In this document: in pieces, positions 53,658-62,401 of the stretch
How the letters are laid out: each line of letters begins with the position of its first letter
Position numbering within the stretch: position 1 is the first letter of the stretch
NCBI GenBank assembly: GCA_003665935.1
Contig: QPLR01000001.1
Span: 62,001 to 126,000, forward strand
DNA: 64,000 nucleotides
Reading direction: 5' to 3'
From: Halobellus sp. Atlit-31R
Lineage (GTDB): Archaea; Halobacteriota; Halobacteria; Halobacteriales; Haloferacaceae
Notes under the pieces: generated by a model
Told to the model about the DNA's origin: nothing
The model's input: only the letters and a program-made list of their open reading frames with translations
Databases searched by the model: none
Position numbers and translations under genes: made by a program

Positions 53658-54893
53658 CTACTCGGACGCGTCGCCGGCAAGCGTGCGTCCATCGCCGCCG
53701 GAACCGGAGTCGGAGTCGGAGTCGGAGTCGGCCCCGGAGATCCGCCACACAGCTCGGCTCGCGACGAGGGCGATCGCGACCTCCGCGAGCCCGACGACGA
53801 GGAACGAGGCGAGGAATCCCGCCGTCGACGTCGTCAGCCCGCCCAGCAGGAACCCGGCGAGAAACCCCAGACTCCCGAAGACGTTGAAGCCACCGAGCGC
53901 CGCCCCCCGCGTCTCGGCCGTCGCGACGTCCGTCACGAGCGCCATCGTGGCTGGCGCGACCAGCGCGCCGAGCGCCCCCACGGCGATCATCGCGAGCACG
54001 GCGAGTCCGACAGTCGGTGCGAGCCCGACGGCGACGATGCCGAGGCCGAAACAGATCGACCCCACGATGACCGGGAGGGCGCGCCCGATGCGATCCGAGA
54101 GCACGCCCGCGGGATACTGCAGGAGCGCGAAGGGAACGAAGAACGCCGCGAGCGCGAGCCCCGCGCCGGCGGCGTCGAGGCCGAACGACTCACGGAAGTA
54201 GTAGACGCCGACGAGCGCGAAGAAGCCGGCCGTCATCCGGTCGATGAACCCGAAGGTGTACGGGACGGCCAGCGCCGGCCGGTCGCGGAGTCGAGCGAGC
54301 GCGTCGCCGACACGGAGCCGCTCCACTCCGGCGAGTTCCTCGGAGACTGTCGCGAACAGGACGGCGACCGCAACGAGCGTCACCGCCGCGGCGTAGAGCG
54401 GATACAGCGGGTCCGCGTCGGCCAGTCGACCGCCGAAGACGGAGCCGAGCGCCGCGCCGAGGCCGATCGCGATACCGGCCGCGCCCATATTTCGGCCGTT
54501 ACCGCCGGCGAGATCGGCCAGAGCGGTGATCGCGAGCGAGAACGCGCCGATCGTCGCCGCACCGCTGAGCAGGCGAACAGCGAGGACGCCCGCGAACGGA
54601 ACCCCCAGTGCCGGCGCGGCCGCGAGAACGAGATATCCCGCTGCACCGCCGAGCGCACCCACAGCGGCGAGCGGCATCCGCCGTCCGAGTGCGTCGCTTG
54701 CGGCCCCCCAGACGCTGGCGAAAGCGACGAAGGCGGCGAACTCCGCGACGAGAAACCACATCCCGGCACGGATGGTTCCGTCGCCGCCGAGGACGGTGAC
54801 GATGTCCTCGACGCCGGGATACAGAAACACCTGCGAGACGAGGACACCCCAGACCCCGAGGGCGAGCCGAATTCGCGTTCCGCGGCGTGTCAC
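53658..54893 (-). CDS. MFS transporter
   Basis: A 411-residue major-facilitator transporter with twelve predicted helices. The motif between helices 2 and 3 reads GAASDALGRRMPL and a second copy reads GVLSDRIGRALPVI. The cytosolic tail contains Ser-Asp repeats (SDSDSDS) from a GGAGTC repeat in DNA. Drug or metabolite export is likely, substrate unknown. It starts with GTG at 54893. Confidence 0.9.
   Translation of the reverse strand: MTRRGTRIRLALGVWGVLVSQVFLYPGVEDIVTVLGGDGTIRAGMWFLVAEFAAFVAFASVWGAASDALGRRMPLAAVGALGGAAGYLVLAAAPALGVPFAGVLAVRLLSGAATIGAFSLAITALADLAGGNGRNMGAAGIAIGLGAALGSVFGGRLADADPLYPLYAAAVTLVAVAVLFATVSEELAGVERLRVGDALARLRDRPALAVPYTFGFIDRMTAGFFALVGVYYFRESFGLDAAGAGLALAAFFVPFALLQYPAGVLSDRIGRALPVIVGSICFGLGIVAVGLAPTVGLAVLAMIAVGALGALVAPATMALVTDVATAETRGAALGGFNVFGSLGFLAGFLLGGLTTSTAGFLASFLVVGLAEVAIALVASRAVWRISGADSDSDSDSGSGGDGRTLAGDASE
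53706..53729. repeat. GGAGTC hexamer repeat inside the MFS gene
   Basis: Four tandem GGAGTC units encode the Ser-Asp repeat at the C-terminus of the MFS protein on the minus strand. Such tracts may vary in copy number between strains. Confidence 0.9.
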
Positions 54894-55021
54894 ACTGAGT
54901 TGTTGACTGCCCTGCTAAATATCCGCGTCGCTTTCGGACACACAGAGACCACCGGAGCGGGCGGTCTCGAGACGGGAGACGCATCAGAACCCACTTTGCC
55001 GTCAGGGGTCTACCGGCCGGT

Positions 55022-56323
55022 ATGGTAGACGGGCGGGGCGACAGAACGCGTCGGGACGTGCTGAAGGCAGCCGTCGCGGTCGGTGGCGCGACCGCGCTGT
55101 CGGCGTGTCTCGACCGAACCGAGGAGCCGGCGCCGACCGGTCCCGAGCAGCTCTCGTCGCTCCCGGAGCGGCAGCACGCGTGGGACGACTCCGTCCGGAC
55201 GGACGACCACGGCAACACGCTGCTCCCCGAGCACCAGGTGCTGCTGTACCTGACGCTGCCGGACGCTGGACCGCCGGACGAGACGGACCGCCCGACGGTG
55301 GAGATGGCACTCCGAACGCTGGATCGGGCGTACGAGCGGAGCCACGCGGGCCTACTGTGGTCGATCGCGTACTCGCCGCGGTACTTCGGCCGGTACGAGG
55401 AACCCCTCCCAGAGTCGATCGACCTCCCGGAGCCGCGGGCGCTCTCACCGTTCGAGACGCCGACGCTCGATCGGCAGGACGCGTTAGTCCACCTCGCATC
55501 GGACCGCGCGGACGTCGTGCTCGCAGCGGAGGAAGCGTTGACCGGAAACGAGGAGACGGTCAACGGCGTCTCGGTCGAGGCAGCACTGACCGACGTGTTC
55601 GAGGTGTCGGACCGTCGGTCGGGGTTCGTCGGTGCGGGGTTGCCGGCGGCGCGACAGGACGAACTGAAGGGCGTCCCCGCGTCGAATCCGGTCCCGAAGG
55701 AGTCGCCCCTGTTTATGGGCTTCATCGCGGGGTTCAAGCAGAACCAGGCGACGGAGGACTACGTCACGCTCGCGGACGGGCCGTTCGCGGGCGGGACGAC
55801 GAAACACGTCTCGAACCTCCGGATGCGCCTCGACGACTGGTACGAAGAGCAGTCCTACGAGGATCGCGTGGCGGAGATGTTCTCGCCGGTACACGCCGAG
55901 CGCGAACTGGTCGACGGCGTCGGCGCGAACCTCGGCGACGACAACGGCATCACTTCGGAGATAATCGACAGCATCGAAGACCACGCAACGCAGTTCGCGC
56001 GGGTCGGACACGCCCAGAAAGCCGCGCGTGCGAACCGAGAGTCCGACGGGACCCCGCGGACGCTCAGACGCCACTTCGAGTCCACCGACGACGACGAAGC
56101 CGGGCTGCACTTCCCGAGCCTGCAGCGCGAGATCTCGACGTTCGAGGCGGTGCGCGCGGCGATGAACGGCACGGACCTCACGGAGATCCCGACGATTCGC
56201 CAGCGGGTGAACAACGGGATCCTCGAGTACGTCTTCGTGAAACGCCGCGGGAACTTCCTGGTACCGCCGCGGTCGAGCCGTGCGCTCCCGACGCCGACCG
56301 GGACGACGCCCGGGGTGGAGTAG
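55022..56323 (+). CDS. DyP-peroxidase-like lipoprotein with degenerate catalytic motif
   Basis: A 433-residue exported protein. The N-terminus has a TAT motif (RTRRDVLKAAVAVGG) and a Cys29 lipobox-like site (LSAC). The body resembles dye-decolourising peroxidases: FMGFIAGFKQNQA, GGTTKHVSNLRMRLDDWYEE, VGHAQKAARANRESDG and LHFPSLQREISTFEAV. The catalytic GXXDG motif reads GFIAGF, lacking the Asp that normally donates or accepts protons, while a candidate heme His is kept (VGHAQ). The protein may bind heme with altered activity. Haloarchaea carry several such proteins of unknown role. Confidence 0.8.
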   Translation: MVDGRGDRTRRDVLKAAVAVGGATALSACLDRTEEPAPTGPEQLSSLPERQHAWDDSVRTDDHGNTLLPEHQVLLYLTLPDAGPPDETDRPTVEMALRTLDRAYERSHAGLLWSIAYSPRYFGRYEEPLPESIDLPEPRALSPFETPTLDRQDALVHLASDRADVVLAAEEALTGNEETVNGVSVEAALTDVFEVSDRRSGFVGAGLPAARQDELKGVPASNPVPKESPLFMGFIAGFKQNQATEDYVTLADGPFAGGTTKHVSNLRMRLDDWYEEQSYEDRVAEMFSPVHAERELVDGVGANLGDDNGITSEIIDSIEDHATQFARVGHAQKAARANRESDGTPRTLRRHFESTDDDEAGLHFPSLQREISTFEAVRAAMNGTDLTEIPTIRQRVNNGILEYVFVKRRGNFLVPPRSSRALPTPTGTTPGVE

Positions 56324-56373
56324 CCCGACGCGCCGGCGTCGGGTTCCTGTGGTCCCTGGCGAGCCGTGACGCG

Positions 56374-57033
56374 CTACGGGAGCTGGCCGTCGATCGCGCT
56401 GCTGACGCGCTCCCAGCCGTAGTTGTCGAGGAGTTCGCCGTTCACGTAGACCGCCGGCGTGCCGGTGACGCCGCGGTCCGAGCCGGTCTCTCGGTCCTGT
56501 TCGGCGACCGGGCGATACGACTCCTGCTCGGCCGCGGCGGCGACCGTACACCCGTCGAGTCCGAGGTCGGACGCGATGTCGAAGACGATCTGATAGCCGT
56601 CGTCGTCGAGTCGGCCTTGGTTCTCGTAGACGCGCTCGCTAAAGGAGAAGAACGTCTCGGCGTCGCTGCGGTCCTGGACGGCGCGGGCTGCGGAGGCCGC
56701 GAGCCACGACCAGTTGCTCACTGGGATCGGGAAGTCGAAGAACCGATACCGGACGTCACCGGCGTCGACGTAGTTCGACTTGATCTTCGGGGCCACCGAG
56801 AGGGTGAAATCCCGACAGTGCGAGCAGGTGAAGTCCTCGAACACGTCGACGGTAACGGGGGCGTCTTCGGGACCGAGTGCCGGACGCGGCAGCGACGAGA
56901 CGGTTTCGAGACTCCCGACGTCACACTCCTCCGGGAGCTGACTACCGCCGGAGCCGCCGAGACAGCCAGCCGTTGCACCGAGCGTGGTTGCGCCACCGAT
57001 CGCAGCAAGATACGACCGTCGTGTCGTTGGCAT
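56374..57033 (-). CDS. DsbA-like thioredoxin lipoprotein
   Basis: A 219-residue exported thioredoxin-fold protein. The N-terminus MPTTRRSYLAAIGGATTLGA has a TAT motif and a lipobox with Cys24 (TAGC). The redox site is CSHC (Cys70, Cys73) within FEDFTCSHCRDF, and the cis-proline loop reads GVTGTPAVYVNG. It should form or shuffle disulfides outside the cell. It is convergent with the DyP-like gene (50-base gap); a functional link through exported redox chemistry is speculative. Confidence 0.92.
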   Translation of the reverse strand: MPTTRRSYLAAIGGATTLGATAGCLGGSGGSQLPEECDVGSLETVSSLPRPALGPEDAPVTVDVFEDFTCSHCRDFTLSVAPKIKSNYVDAGDVRYRFFDFPIPVSNWSWLAASAARAVQDRSDAETFFSFSERVYENQGRLDDDGYQIVFDIASDLGLDGCTVAAAAEQESYRPVAEQDRETGSDRGVTGTPAVYVNGELLDNYGWERVSSAIDGQLP

Positions 57034-57158
57034 ATCTGTGCGCAGGGCGCCGTGACGTATATACCGTGCCGGTTGCGGGACGGCGAGGCCGGAGGGGGCC
57101 GCGTGGTCACCGCCCCCGAACCAGTCGATTTTTCACCGGCGCGCGCGCCTTCTCCGGT

Positions 57159-57356
57159 ATGGAGTACGAAGAGGACGACAGCGTGGTACTGCACGACAAA
57201 CACAGCGAGTTCGACGGTGAGGTCGGCACGATCACGCAGGTCGTCGAGACGATGTTCGGCGACGCGACGTACACCGTGAGCTTCGAGGACGGCCAGGAAG
57301 TCGGCATCTCCGCCGACCAGCTCGAAGCCGCCGACGAAGACGAAGACGAAGAGTAA
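57159..57356 (+). CDS. Small SH3-like protein (DUF1918-like)
   Basis: A 65-residue acidic protein: VVLHDKHSEFDGEVGTITQV, then MFGDATYTVSFEDGQEVGI. The pattern suggests a small beta-barrel (SH3/KOW-like) and resembles haloarchaeal proteins I recall under DUF1918, unverified. The C-terminus is a run of Glu and Asp. The ATG at 57159 is natural. A COG1325 RNA-binding gene follows 37 bases downstream, and the two may be cotranscribed. Confidence 0.8.
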   Translation: MEYEEDDSVVLHDKHSEFDGEVGTITQVVETMFGDATYTVSFEDGQEVGISADQLEAADEDEDEE

Positions 57357-57393
57357 CGGGAGTTTTTCCCCGTCCGGGCGCGAAGCGTCGCCG

Positions 57394-57849
57394 ATGCCCC
57401 GAATTCCGTTTCACTACGTCGATCTGCGGACCTTCTGTTACGAGACCGAGGACGAAAAGCGGGTCGAGAGCGCGCTGCGGACGTTTCTCCCCGAGGACTT
57501 CGAGGTGACCCGAACCGAGAGCACGGGCCACCACGGCGACCGCATCGTCGTCTTCTCGGCCCGCGTCGAGAACGCCGACGGCGTTCGCCGCGTCCTCGGA
57601 CGACTGGCGGAGCTCCCGGAGTTCGACACGCTGCTCGACGAACTCGACGAGCGCGTCACCGACAACACCGAACTCTTCCTGCGGCTGGACAAGCAGGCGG
57701 CGTTCCGCGGCGACGTCCGGCGCGGCGACGGCATCACGTTGCGGGCGAAGGTCGAAGCGTACCCCGCGACCAAGGCCGCAGCCGTCGAGAACGCCCGAGA
57801 AGCGCTCGCACAGGCCGAGCAGTTGGACCGCGACGGCGACGGGGAGTAG
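57394..57849 (+). CDS. RNA-binding protein, COG1325 (exosome-associated)
   Basis: A 151-residue protein starting IPFHYVDLRTFCYETEDEKRV, with HHGDRIVVFSARVENADGVRRVLGRL and LFLRLDKQAAFRGDVRRGDGITLRAKVEAYP. This is the archaeal COG1325 family, described as an RNA-binding protein with a double-stranded-RNA-binding-like fold linked to the exosome. No other exosome genes are adjacent. It lies in the same direction as the small SH3-like gene. Confidence 0.87.
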   Translation: MPRIPFHYVDLRTFCYETEDEKRVESALRTFLPEDFEVTRTESTGHHGDRIVVFSARVENADGVRRVLGRLAELPEFDTLLDELDERVTDNTELFLRLDKQAAFRGDVRRGDGITLRAKVEAYPATKAAAVENAREALAQAEQLDRDGDGE

Positions 57850-58073
57850 CTCCGAGCCGGCTCCGGCCGCGAGCGGGCGTGTCGCTCTCGACGGTCCGGG
57901 GACGACTCAGCGTCGTCGTTGTAGCGAACAGGTAGCACTCGCGACGCACAGGACGGCGTGCTACACGACCGCGGAACGTCCTGCGACGGGCGTCAGCGCA
58001 CACCGGGCGTGCGCTCGTCTTCGCATAAAAACTCGATCCCGTCGCTACAGACCGCCCGGACGAGGGCTACTGC

Positions 58074-58637
58074 TCACTCGTCGGTCCACTTGATCGAACA
58101 GCCCTGCGAGGGCGTCTCTTCGACGGGGATGTCGTCGCCGGCGAGCAGCGCCTCCACGGCTTCGCGCATCTCGAAGCGACTCGGCTCCTCGTCGGGGTTC
58201 ATCGCGTCGTCGATCCGCGAGTGGAACGCGAGTCGGAACGCGTCGTCGTCGCGCTCGAAGAGGAACGGGTCCGGCGTGCAGACGGCTCCGTACGACCGGG
58301 CGACCGCCTGCGACTCGTCGCGGAGGTAGGCGGTGTACTCGATCTCGCCCGCCGCGACCCGCTCTTCCATCCGCGCCATCGAGTCGTCGGGGTACGCCTC
58401 GGCGTCGTTCGGATTGATGCCGACGACGGCGAGGTCGTCGTACGCCGTCGCGAGGTGGTTCAGCTCGTCGACCTTCGCTTCGGCGTAGGGGCAGTGATTG
58501 CAGGTGACGACGACGAGCAGCGCTTCGTAGCCGTCGAAATCCGAGAGCGCGTACGTCTCACCGTCTGCACCGGGGAGCTCGAAGGACGGTGCCAGGTCGC
58601 CGTGTGACAGTTCCGAGTCGGATTCGACAAGGACCAT
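58074..58637 (-). CDS. Thioredoxin/peroxiredoxin-like protein
   Basis: A 187-residue thioredoxin-fold protein. The strand SFELPGADGETYALSDF and active site VVVTCNHCPYAEAK (Cys46, Cys49) are characteristic of the AhpC/TSA-like thioredoxin branch. Further Cys at the TPDPFLFERD and QGCSIKW regions are near the C-terminus. It is cytoplasmic and likely reduces hydroperoxides or disulfides. The ATG at 58637 gives the family N-terminus MVLVESDSELSHGD. Confidence 0.9.
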   Translation of the reverse strand: MVLVESDSELSHGDLAPSFELPGADGETYALSDFDGYEALLVVVTCNHCPYAEAKVDELNHLATAYDDLAVVGINPNDAEAYPDDSMARMEERVAAGEIEYTAYLRDESQAVARSYGAVCTPDPFLFERDDDAFRLAFHSRIDDAMNPDEEPSRFEMREAVEALLAGDDIPVEETPSQGCSIKWTDE

Positions 58638-58718
58638 ACCGGGAGTTGCGGCCGTCGGTAAAAGACCCTGTTCGTTCCGGAACACGGGGCCAGAGCGCCC
58701 GGCCCGGCGTCGGCCGCC

Positions 58719-59144
58719 TCACTCGACGCTGACCAGATAGACGGCGACGAGTGCGAGACCGATCGCGAGCACTTTTCGCATCGTCAGCGATTCGTTCAGG
58801 AACGCGATGCCGATGACGGAGCTGAGGACGAGGAACATCCCGAAGATCGGTGAGACGACGCTCACGGGACCCAGCGACAGCGCCCGGTAGTACGCGAGGA
58901 TCCCGACCGTCAGACAGATCCCCGCGACGAAGACGTACTTCGACTTCGGATGGGTGAGGTACGAAGCCGCGTCCGAGCCGTTGTAGACGACGACCAGTGC
59001 GGTTCCGGCGACGAGAATCGCGTTCGAGATCAGCGCGGCGACGTTGCTCGGGATCTTCACCGACCCCGTCGTGGCGACGCTCATCAGCGGCGGAACGAGC
59101 GAGTACGCGGCCAGTGCGAGGAACGCCCACGGGAGATAGCTCAT
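58719..59144 (-). CDS. Small DMT-family membrane protein
   Basis: A 141-residue protein with four to five helices, of the EamA/EmrE-like DMT half-size type: MSYLPWAFLALAAYSLVPPL, then ILAYYRALSLGPVSVVSPIF and AFLNESLTMRKVLAIGLALV. It may act as a dimer or with a partner. Substrate unknown. It lies between the thioredoxin-like and MFS genes on the same strand. Confidence 0.85.
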   Translation of the reverse strand: MSYLPWAFLALAAYSLVPPLMSVATTGSVKIPSNVAALISNAILVAGTALVVVYNGSDAASYLTHPKSKYVFVAGICLTVGILAYYRALSLGPVSVVSPIFGMFLVLSSVIGIAFLNESLTMRKVLAIGLALVAVYLVSVE

Positions 59145-59201
59145 ACAGCGGTTCGGCCGAGCGTGGGATTCACCGTTTCGGTCTCTGTGCTCCGGAGCCG
59201 T

Positions 59202-60455
59202 TCAGTCGCCGTCCGCACTCGCCGTCGGCCCCGGGGTCGCGAACGACGCCCGGCGGACGATCCGAAGCGCCAGCACCAAAGAGAGCAGGCCGAGCGCCGA
59301 GACGAGCCCGAACGAGACGGTGAGCCCGGCCGCGTCGACGAGGTAGCCGAACACCGGCGGTGCGACGACGCCGCCCGAGGAGATGCCGATCGTGACGAGC
59401 GCGAAGTTCTTGCCGAGATCCGCCCGCCGGGAGAGCCGATCGGCGAGCGACGAGCGCGCCGGCCGGGAGAAGCTGATGCTGCCGCTCAGAAGGAGGACGA
59501 CGCCGACCGCAGCGAGCGGGAGCGAGAGCGTCGCGAGAAGCGCCGCGACGGTGGCGAGGGCGGCGTACCCGACGACGACGATGGGGCCGGAGCCGACGCG
59601 ATCGGTGAGGCCGCCGCCGGCGAGGATCAGCCCCGCGCCGACGACGAGCATCGCCGACGTGAGCGCGCTCGCGGTCCCGTCCGGTAGGCCGTAACCGCGC
59701 ACGAGCAGGCTCGGGGTGTACGTCCGGATCGCCCACGCCGCCGCGGAGGTGAGGAACGCGAGCACGGTGAGCCCGAGAATCCCGCCGGAGGCGGCGAGCG
59801 AACGGGCGAGCGCGCGGAGGCGGCTCGGAACGGAGCGCAGCGTCGGCCGCTCGTCGGGGCGCTCCGCGAGCCCCGGTCGCGTGATCTCCCTGTCGACGCC
59901 GCGGAAACTGAACAGGCAGTAGGCGGCGAAGACCGCGCCGACGACCGTCACGGCGCCGACCGCGACGCGCCACGACAGGTCGAGTGCGGTCGTCCCGGCG
60001 ACGACTGCGAAGGGTGCGGCGAGGCCGACAGCGCCGCCGAACGCGTGAGCGCTGTAGGCCCGCCCGCGGTTCTCGTCGGTGGAGACGGCCGCAAGCAGCG
60101 GATAGTGTGCGGGGTGGTGCCCGGCGATGCCGACGCCGAGAACCACCTGCGCGGCGAGCAGCCAGGCGTACGACGTCGCCAAGGCAGTGAGCACCGCACC
60201 GAGCGTGCCCACGATCAGCGAGATCCCGAGCACGAGCGTGCGGCTGTAGGCGTCGGAGACGTAGCCCAGCGGGAGCTGCAAGAGGAGTACGACGGCGTTC
60301 TGAACCCCGATCGCAACACCGATCGCGGCGATGCTCACGTCGAAGCGGGCGGCGAGCACGCCCACGAGCGGCGCGAGCATCACGATGTACGAGTGGTTCA
60401 CGAAGTGCGAGCCGGCGACGAGGGCGACGACCCGGCGGTCCTGTGCGTCGGTCAC
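59202..60455 (-). CDS. MFS transporter
   Basis: A 417-residue major-facilitator protein with twelve predicted helices: FVNHSYIVMLAPLVGVLAARF, GYVSDAYSRTLVLGISLIVG, GHHPAHYPLLAAVSTDENRGRAYSAH, and SRPARSSLADRLSRRADLGKNFAL. The long hydrophilic loop between the two halves (about 195-220) is typical. Substrate unknown; the HHPAHYPL segment recalls fosmidomycin-resistance-like exporters. GTG at 60455 is used because an upstream frame has Arg-rich non-membrane sequence. Confidence 0.87.
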   Translation of the reverse strand: MTDAQDRRVVALVAGSHFVNHSYIVMLAPLVGVLAARFDVSIAAIGVAIGVQNAVVLLLQLPLGYVSDAYSRTLVLGISLIVGTLGAVLTALATSYAWLLAAQVVLGVGIAGHHPAHYPLLAAVSTDENRGRAYSAHAFGGAVGLAAPFAVVAGTTALDLSWRVAVGAVTVVGAVFAAYCLFSFRGVDREITRPGLAERPDERPTLRSVPSRLRALARSLAASGGILGLTVLAFLTSAAAWAIRTYTPSLLVRGYGLPDGTASALTSAMLVVGAGLILAGGGLTDRVGSGPIVVVGYAALATVAALLATLSLPLAAVGVVLLLSGSISFSRPARSSLADRLSRRADLGKNFALVTIGISSGGVVAPPVFGYLVDAAGLTVSFGLVSALGLLSLVLALRIVRRASFATPGPTASADGD

Positions 60456-60542
60456 ACCGACGTGTCGCCGCCGGACCGAAATATAGCCGCCGGAAGCGAC
60501 GGCTCCCCGGTAGCGACGGAGCACCGTCACCGACTCGACTGC

Positions 60543-61439
60543 TCACCCGCGGCGACGTCGCTGCCGTTCGCGGCGGTCCTGCCGCCGCCAGACCGCCGCG
60601 AAGGACGTGAAGAAGTCCGAGCCGGTGTCGACGACGACGTGATCGGCCCGGAGACCCCGTGCCCGTGCGGCGACGTCGTCGATGTGGGCGTCGAGCCGCT
60701 CGCGGTAGGTCGCGGCCGTCGAGCCGGCGAAGTACGCTCGCTGGGTCGCGCCCGTCTCCGGATCCTCGAAGACGGTGTCGCCGGCGACGTCGGGGTCGCG
60801 CTCCTCCGGTGCGACCACGTGAACGAGGAGCACGTCGTTGTGGCCCAGGGCGGCGACGCCGTCCTCGATCGCGTCGGGGTCGTCGAGGAAGTCGCTCACC
60901 ACGACGACGAGCGACCGCGAGTGGATCGTCCGGGCGTAGGCGTCGAGCGCACCGGCGAAGTCGGTGCGGCCGTCGGGGTCGACCGCGTTCACCGCATCGA
61001 GCAGGCGGAGCAGTTCGCCCCGCGTCGAGCGGCCGCGATCGAAGCGATCGACGCCGGTCCCCAGCGCCGAGAAGCGGAACGCGTCGTGCTGGGACGCCGC
61101 GAAGTACGCGAACGCGAGACCGAACCGTGCCGCGAACTCGAATTTGTTCGCCGTCCCCGCGCCGAAGTCCATCGACGCGGAGGTGTCGACGAGGACGTGG
61201 ACCGTGAGGTTGCGCTCGGCCTCGTACTGCTTGATGAAGTACTCGTCCGTGCGCGCGTAGACCCGCCAGTCGACCAGTCGGACGTCGTCACCGGGTGTGT
61301 ATCGGCGGTAGTCGCTGAACGTCAGCCCCTCCCCGACGTCCGGCGAGCGCTGTGAGCCCTGCTGCCGCGAGTCGGTCTCGCGTCGCAGCGCCGCCTCCAG
61401 GCGGGCCAGTTCGTCGAGGAAGGCGGGCTCGATCGGCAT
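60543..61439 (-). CDS. DUF58 (von Willebrand-like) protein
   Basis: A 298-residue protein. It opens RRETDSRQQGSQRSPDVGEGLTFSDYRRYTPGDDVRLVDWRVYART, the DUF58 signature, followed by a von Willebrand-type region with the metal-site motif VDTSASMDFG. It is coded two bases after moxR. The MoxR ATPase and DUF58/vWA pair is thought to act in assembly or activation of protein complexes. It is the last gene of the operon in this window. Confidence 0.92.
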   Translation of the reverse strand: MPIEPAFLDELARLEAALRRETDSRQQGSQRSPDVGEGLTFSDYRRYTPGDDVRLVDWRVYARTDEYFIKQYEAERNLTVHVLVDTSASMDFGAGTANKFEFAARFGLAFAYFAASQHDAFRFSALGTGVDRFDRGRSTRGELLRLLDAVNAVDPDGRTDFAGALDAYARTIHSRSLVVVVSDFLDDPDAIEDGVAALGHNDVLLVHVVAPEERDPDVAGDTVFEDPETGATQRAYFAGSTAATYRERLDAHIDDVAARARGLRADHVVVDTGSDFFTSFAAVWRRQDRRERQRRRRG

Positions 61440-61441
61440 CG

Positions 61442-62389
61442 TTACAGCAGTTGTGAGACGACGTCGTCGGCCGTGACGCCCTCGCGCTCGGCCCGGAAGT
61501 CGACGATGAGCCGGTGCCGGAGCACCGGGTGTGCCATCGCCTCGACGTCCTCCCAGGAGACGTGCGAGCGGCCGGCGAGGAACGCCCGTGCCTTCGCGGC
61601 GAGAACGAGCCCCATACTGGCCCGCGGACTCGCGCCGAACTCGACGTCCTCGGCCGTCCGCGTCGCGCGGACCAGATCGATCACGTCGTCGCGGACGTCG
61701 TCTGCGATCGGGACCTGCCGCGTCAACTGCTGGGCGCGCTGCAACTGGTCGCGCGAGAGCACACGGTCGACCGCGGGGTCCGGCGCGCCGGTCGTGTACC
61801 GATCGACGATCTCCCGCTCCTCCTCGCGGCTCGGGTAGTCGACGAGGATTTTCAACAGGAAGCGATCTGTCTGCGCCTCCGGCAGCGGATAGGTTCCCTC
61901 CTGGTCGATGGGGTTCTGGGTCGCGAGCACGAAGAACGGACGCGGGAGCGCTCGGGTCTCGCCCCCCGTCGTCACCTGCTTCTCCTGCATCGCTTCGAGC
62001 AGCGCCGCCTGGGTCTTCGGCGTCGCGCGGTTGATCTCGTCGGCGAGGACGAGGTTCGCGAACACCGGCCCGCGCTCGAAGACGAACTCCCGGTCGCCGC
62101 TCACCTCGCGGATGATCTCGGTCCCGGTGATATCGGCCGGCATCAGATCCGGCGTGTTCTGGATGCGGGAAAACGAGAGGTCGGTCGCTTCCGCGATCGT
62201 GCGGACCAGCGTCGTCTTCCCGAGACCGGGGTTGCTCTCGACTAAGGCGTTGCCGTCACAGAGCAGACAGACGAGTAGCTGCTCGACGACGTCGGACTGG
62301 CCGACGATTCGCTTTCCGACCTCCTCGCGCAGGGCTGTGAGTCCGCGCTGGATCCGTTCGATCTCCTGTGTGCTTCGGTTTCCGTTCAT
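61442..62389 (-). CDS. moxR: MoxR-family AAA+ ATPase
   Basis: A 315-residue MoxR ATPase. Walker A ESNPGLGKTTLV, Walker B LVLADEINRATPKTQAALLEAM, sensor-1 FFVLATQNPIDQEGTYPLPEAQ and the arginine-finger region DRFLLKI are visible. It remodels or matures vWA-domain partner proteins. It is translated in the same operon as DUF58 and the membrane proteins upstream. Confidence 0.95.
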   Translation of the reverse strand: MNGNRSTQEIERIQRGLTALREEVGKRIVGQSDVVEQLLVCLLCDGNALVESNPGLGKTTLVRTIAEATDLSFSRIQNTPDLMPADITGTEIIREVSGDREFVFERGPVFANLVLADEINRATPKTQAALLEAMQEKQVTTGGETRALPRPFFVLATQNPIDQEGTYPLPEAQTDRFLLKILVDYPSREEEREIVDRYTTGAPDPAVDRVLSRDQLQRAQQLTRQVPIADDVRDDVIDLVRATRTAEDVEFGASPRASMGLVLAAKARAFLAGRSHVSWEDVEAMAHPVLRHRLIVDFRAEREGVTADDVVSQLL

Positions 62390-62401
62390 ATGGTACTCAG
62401 A

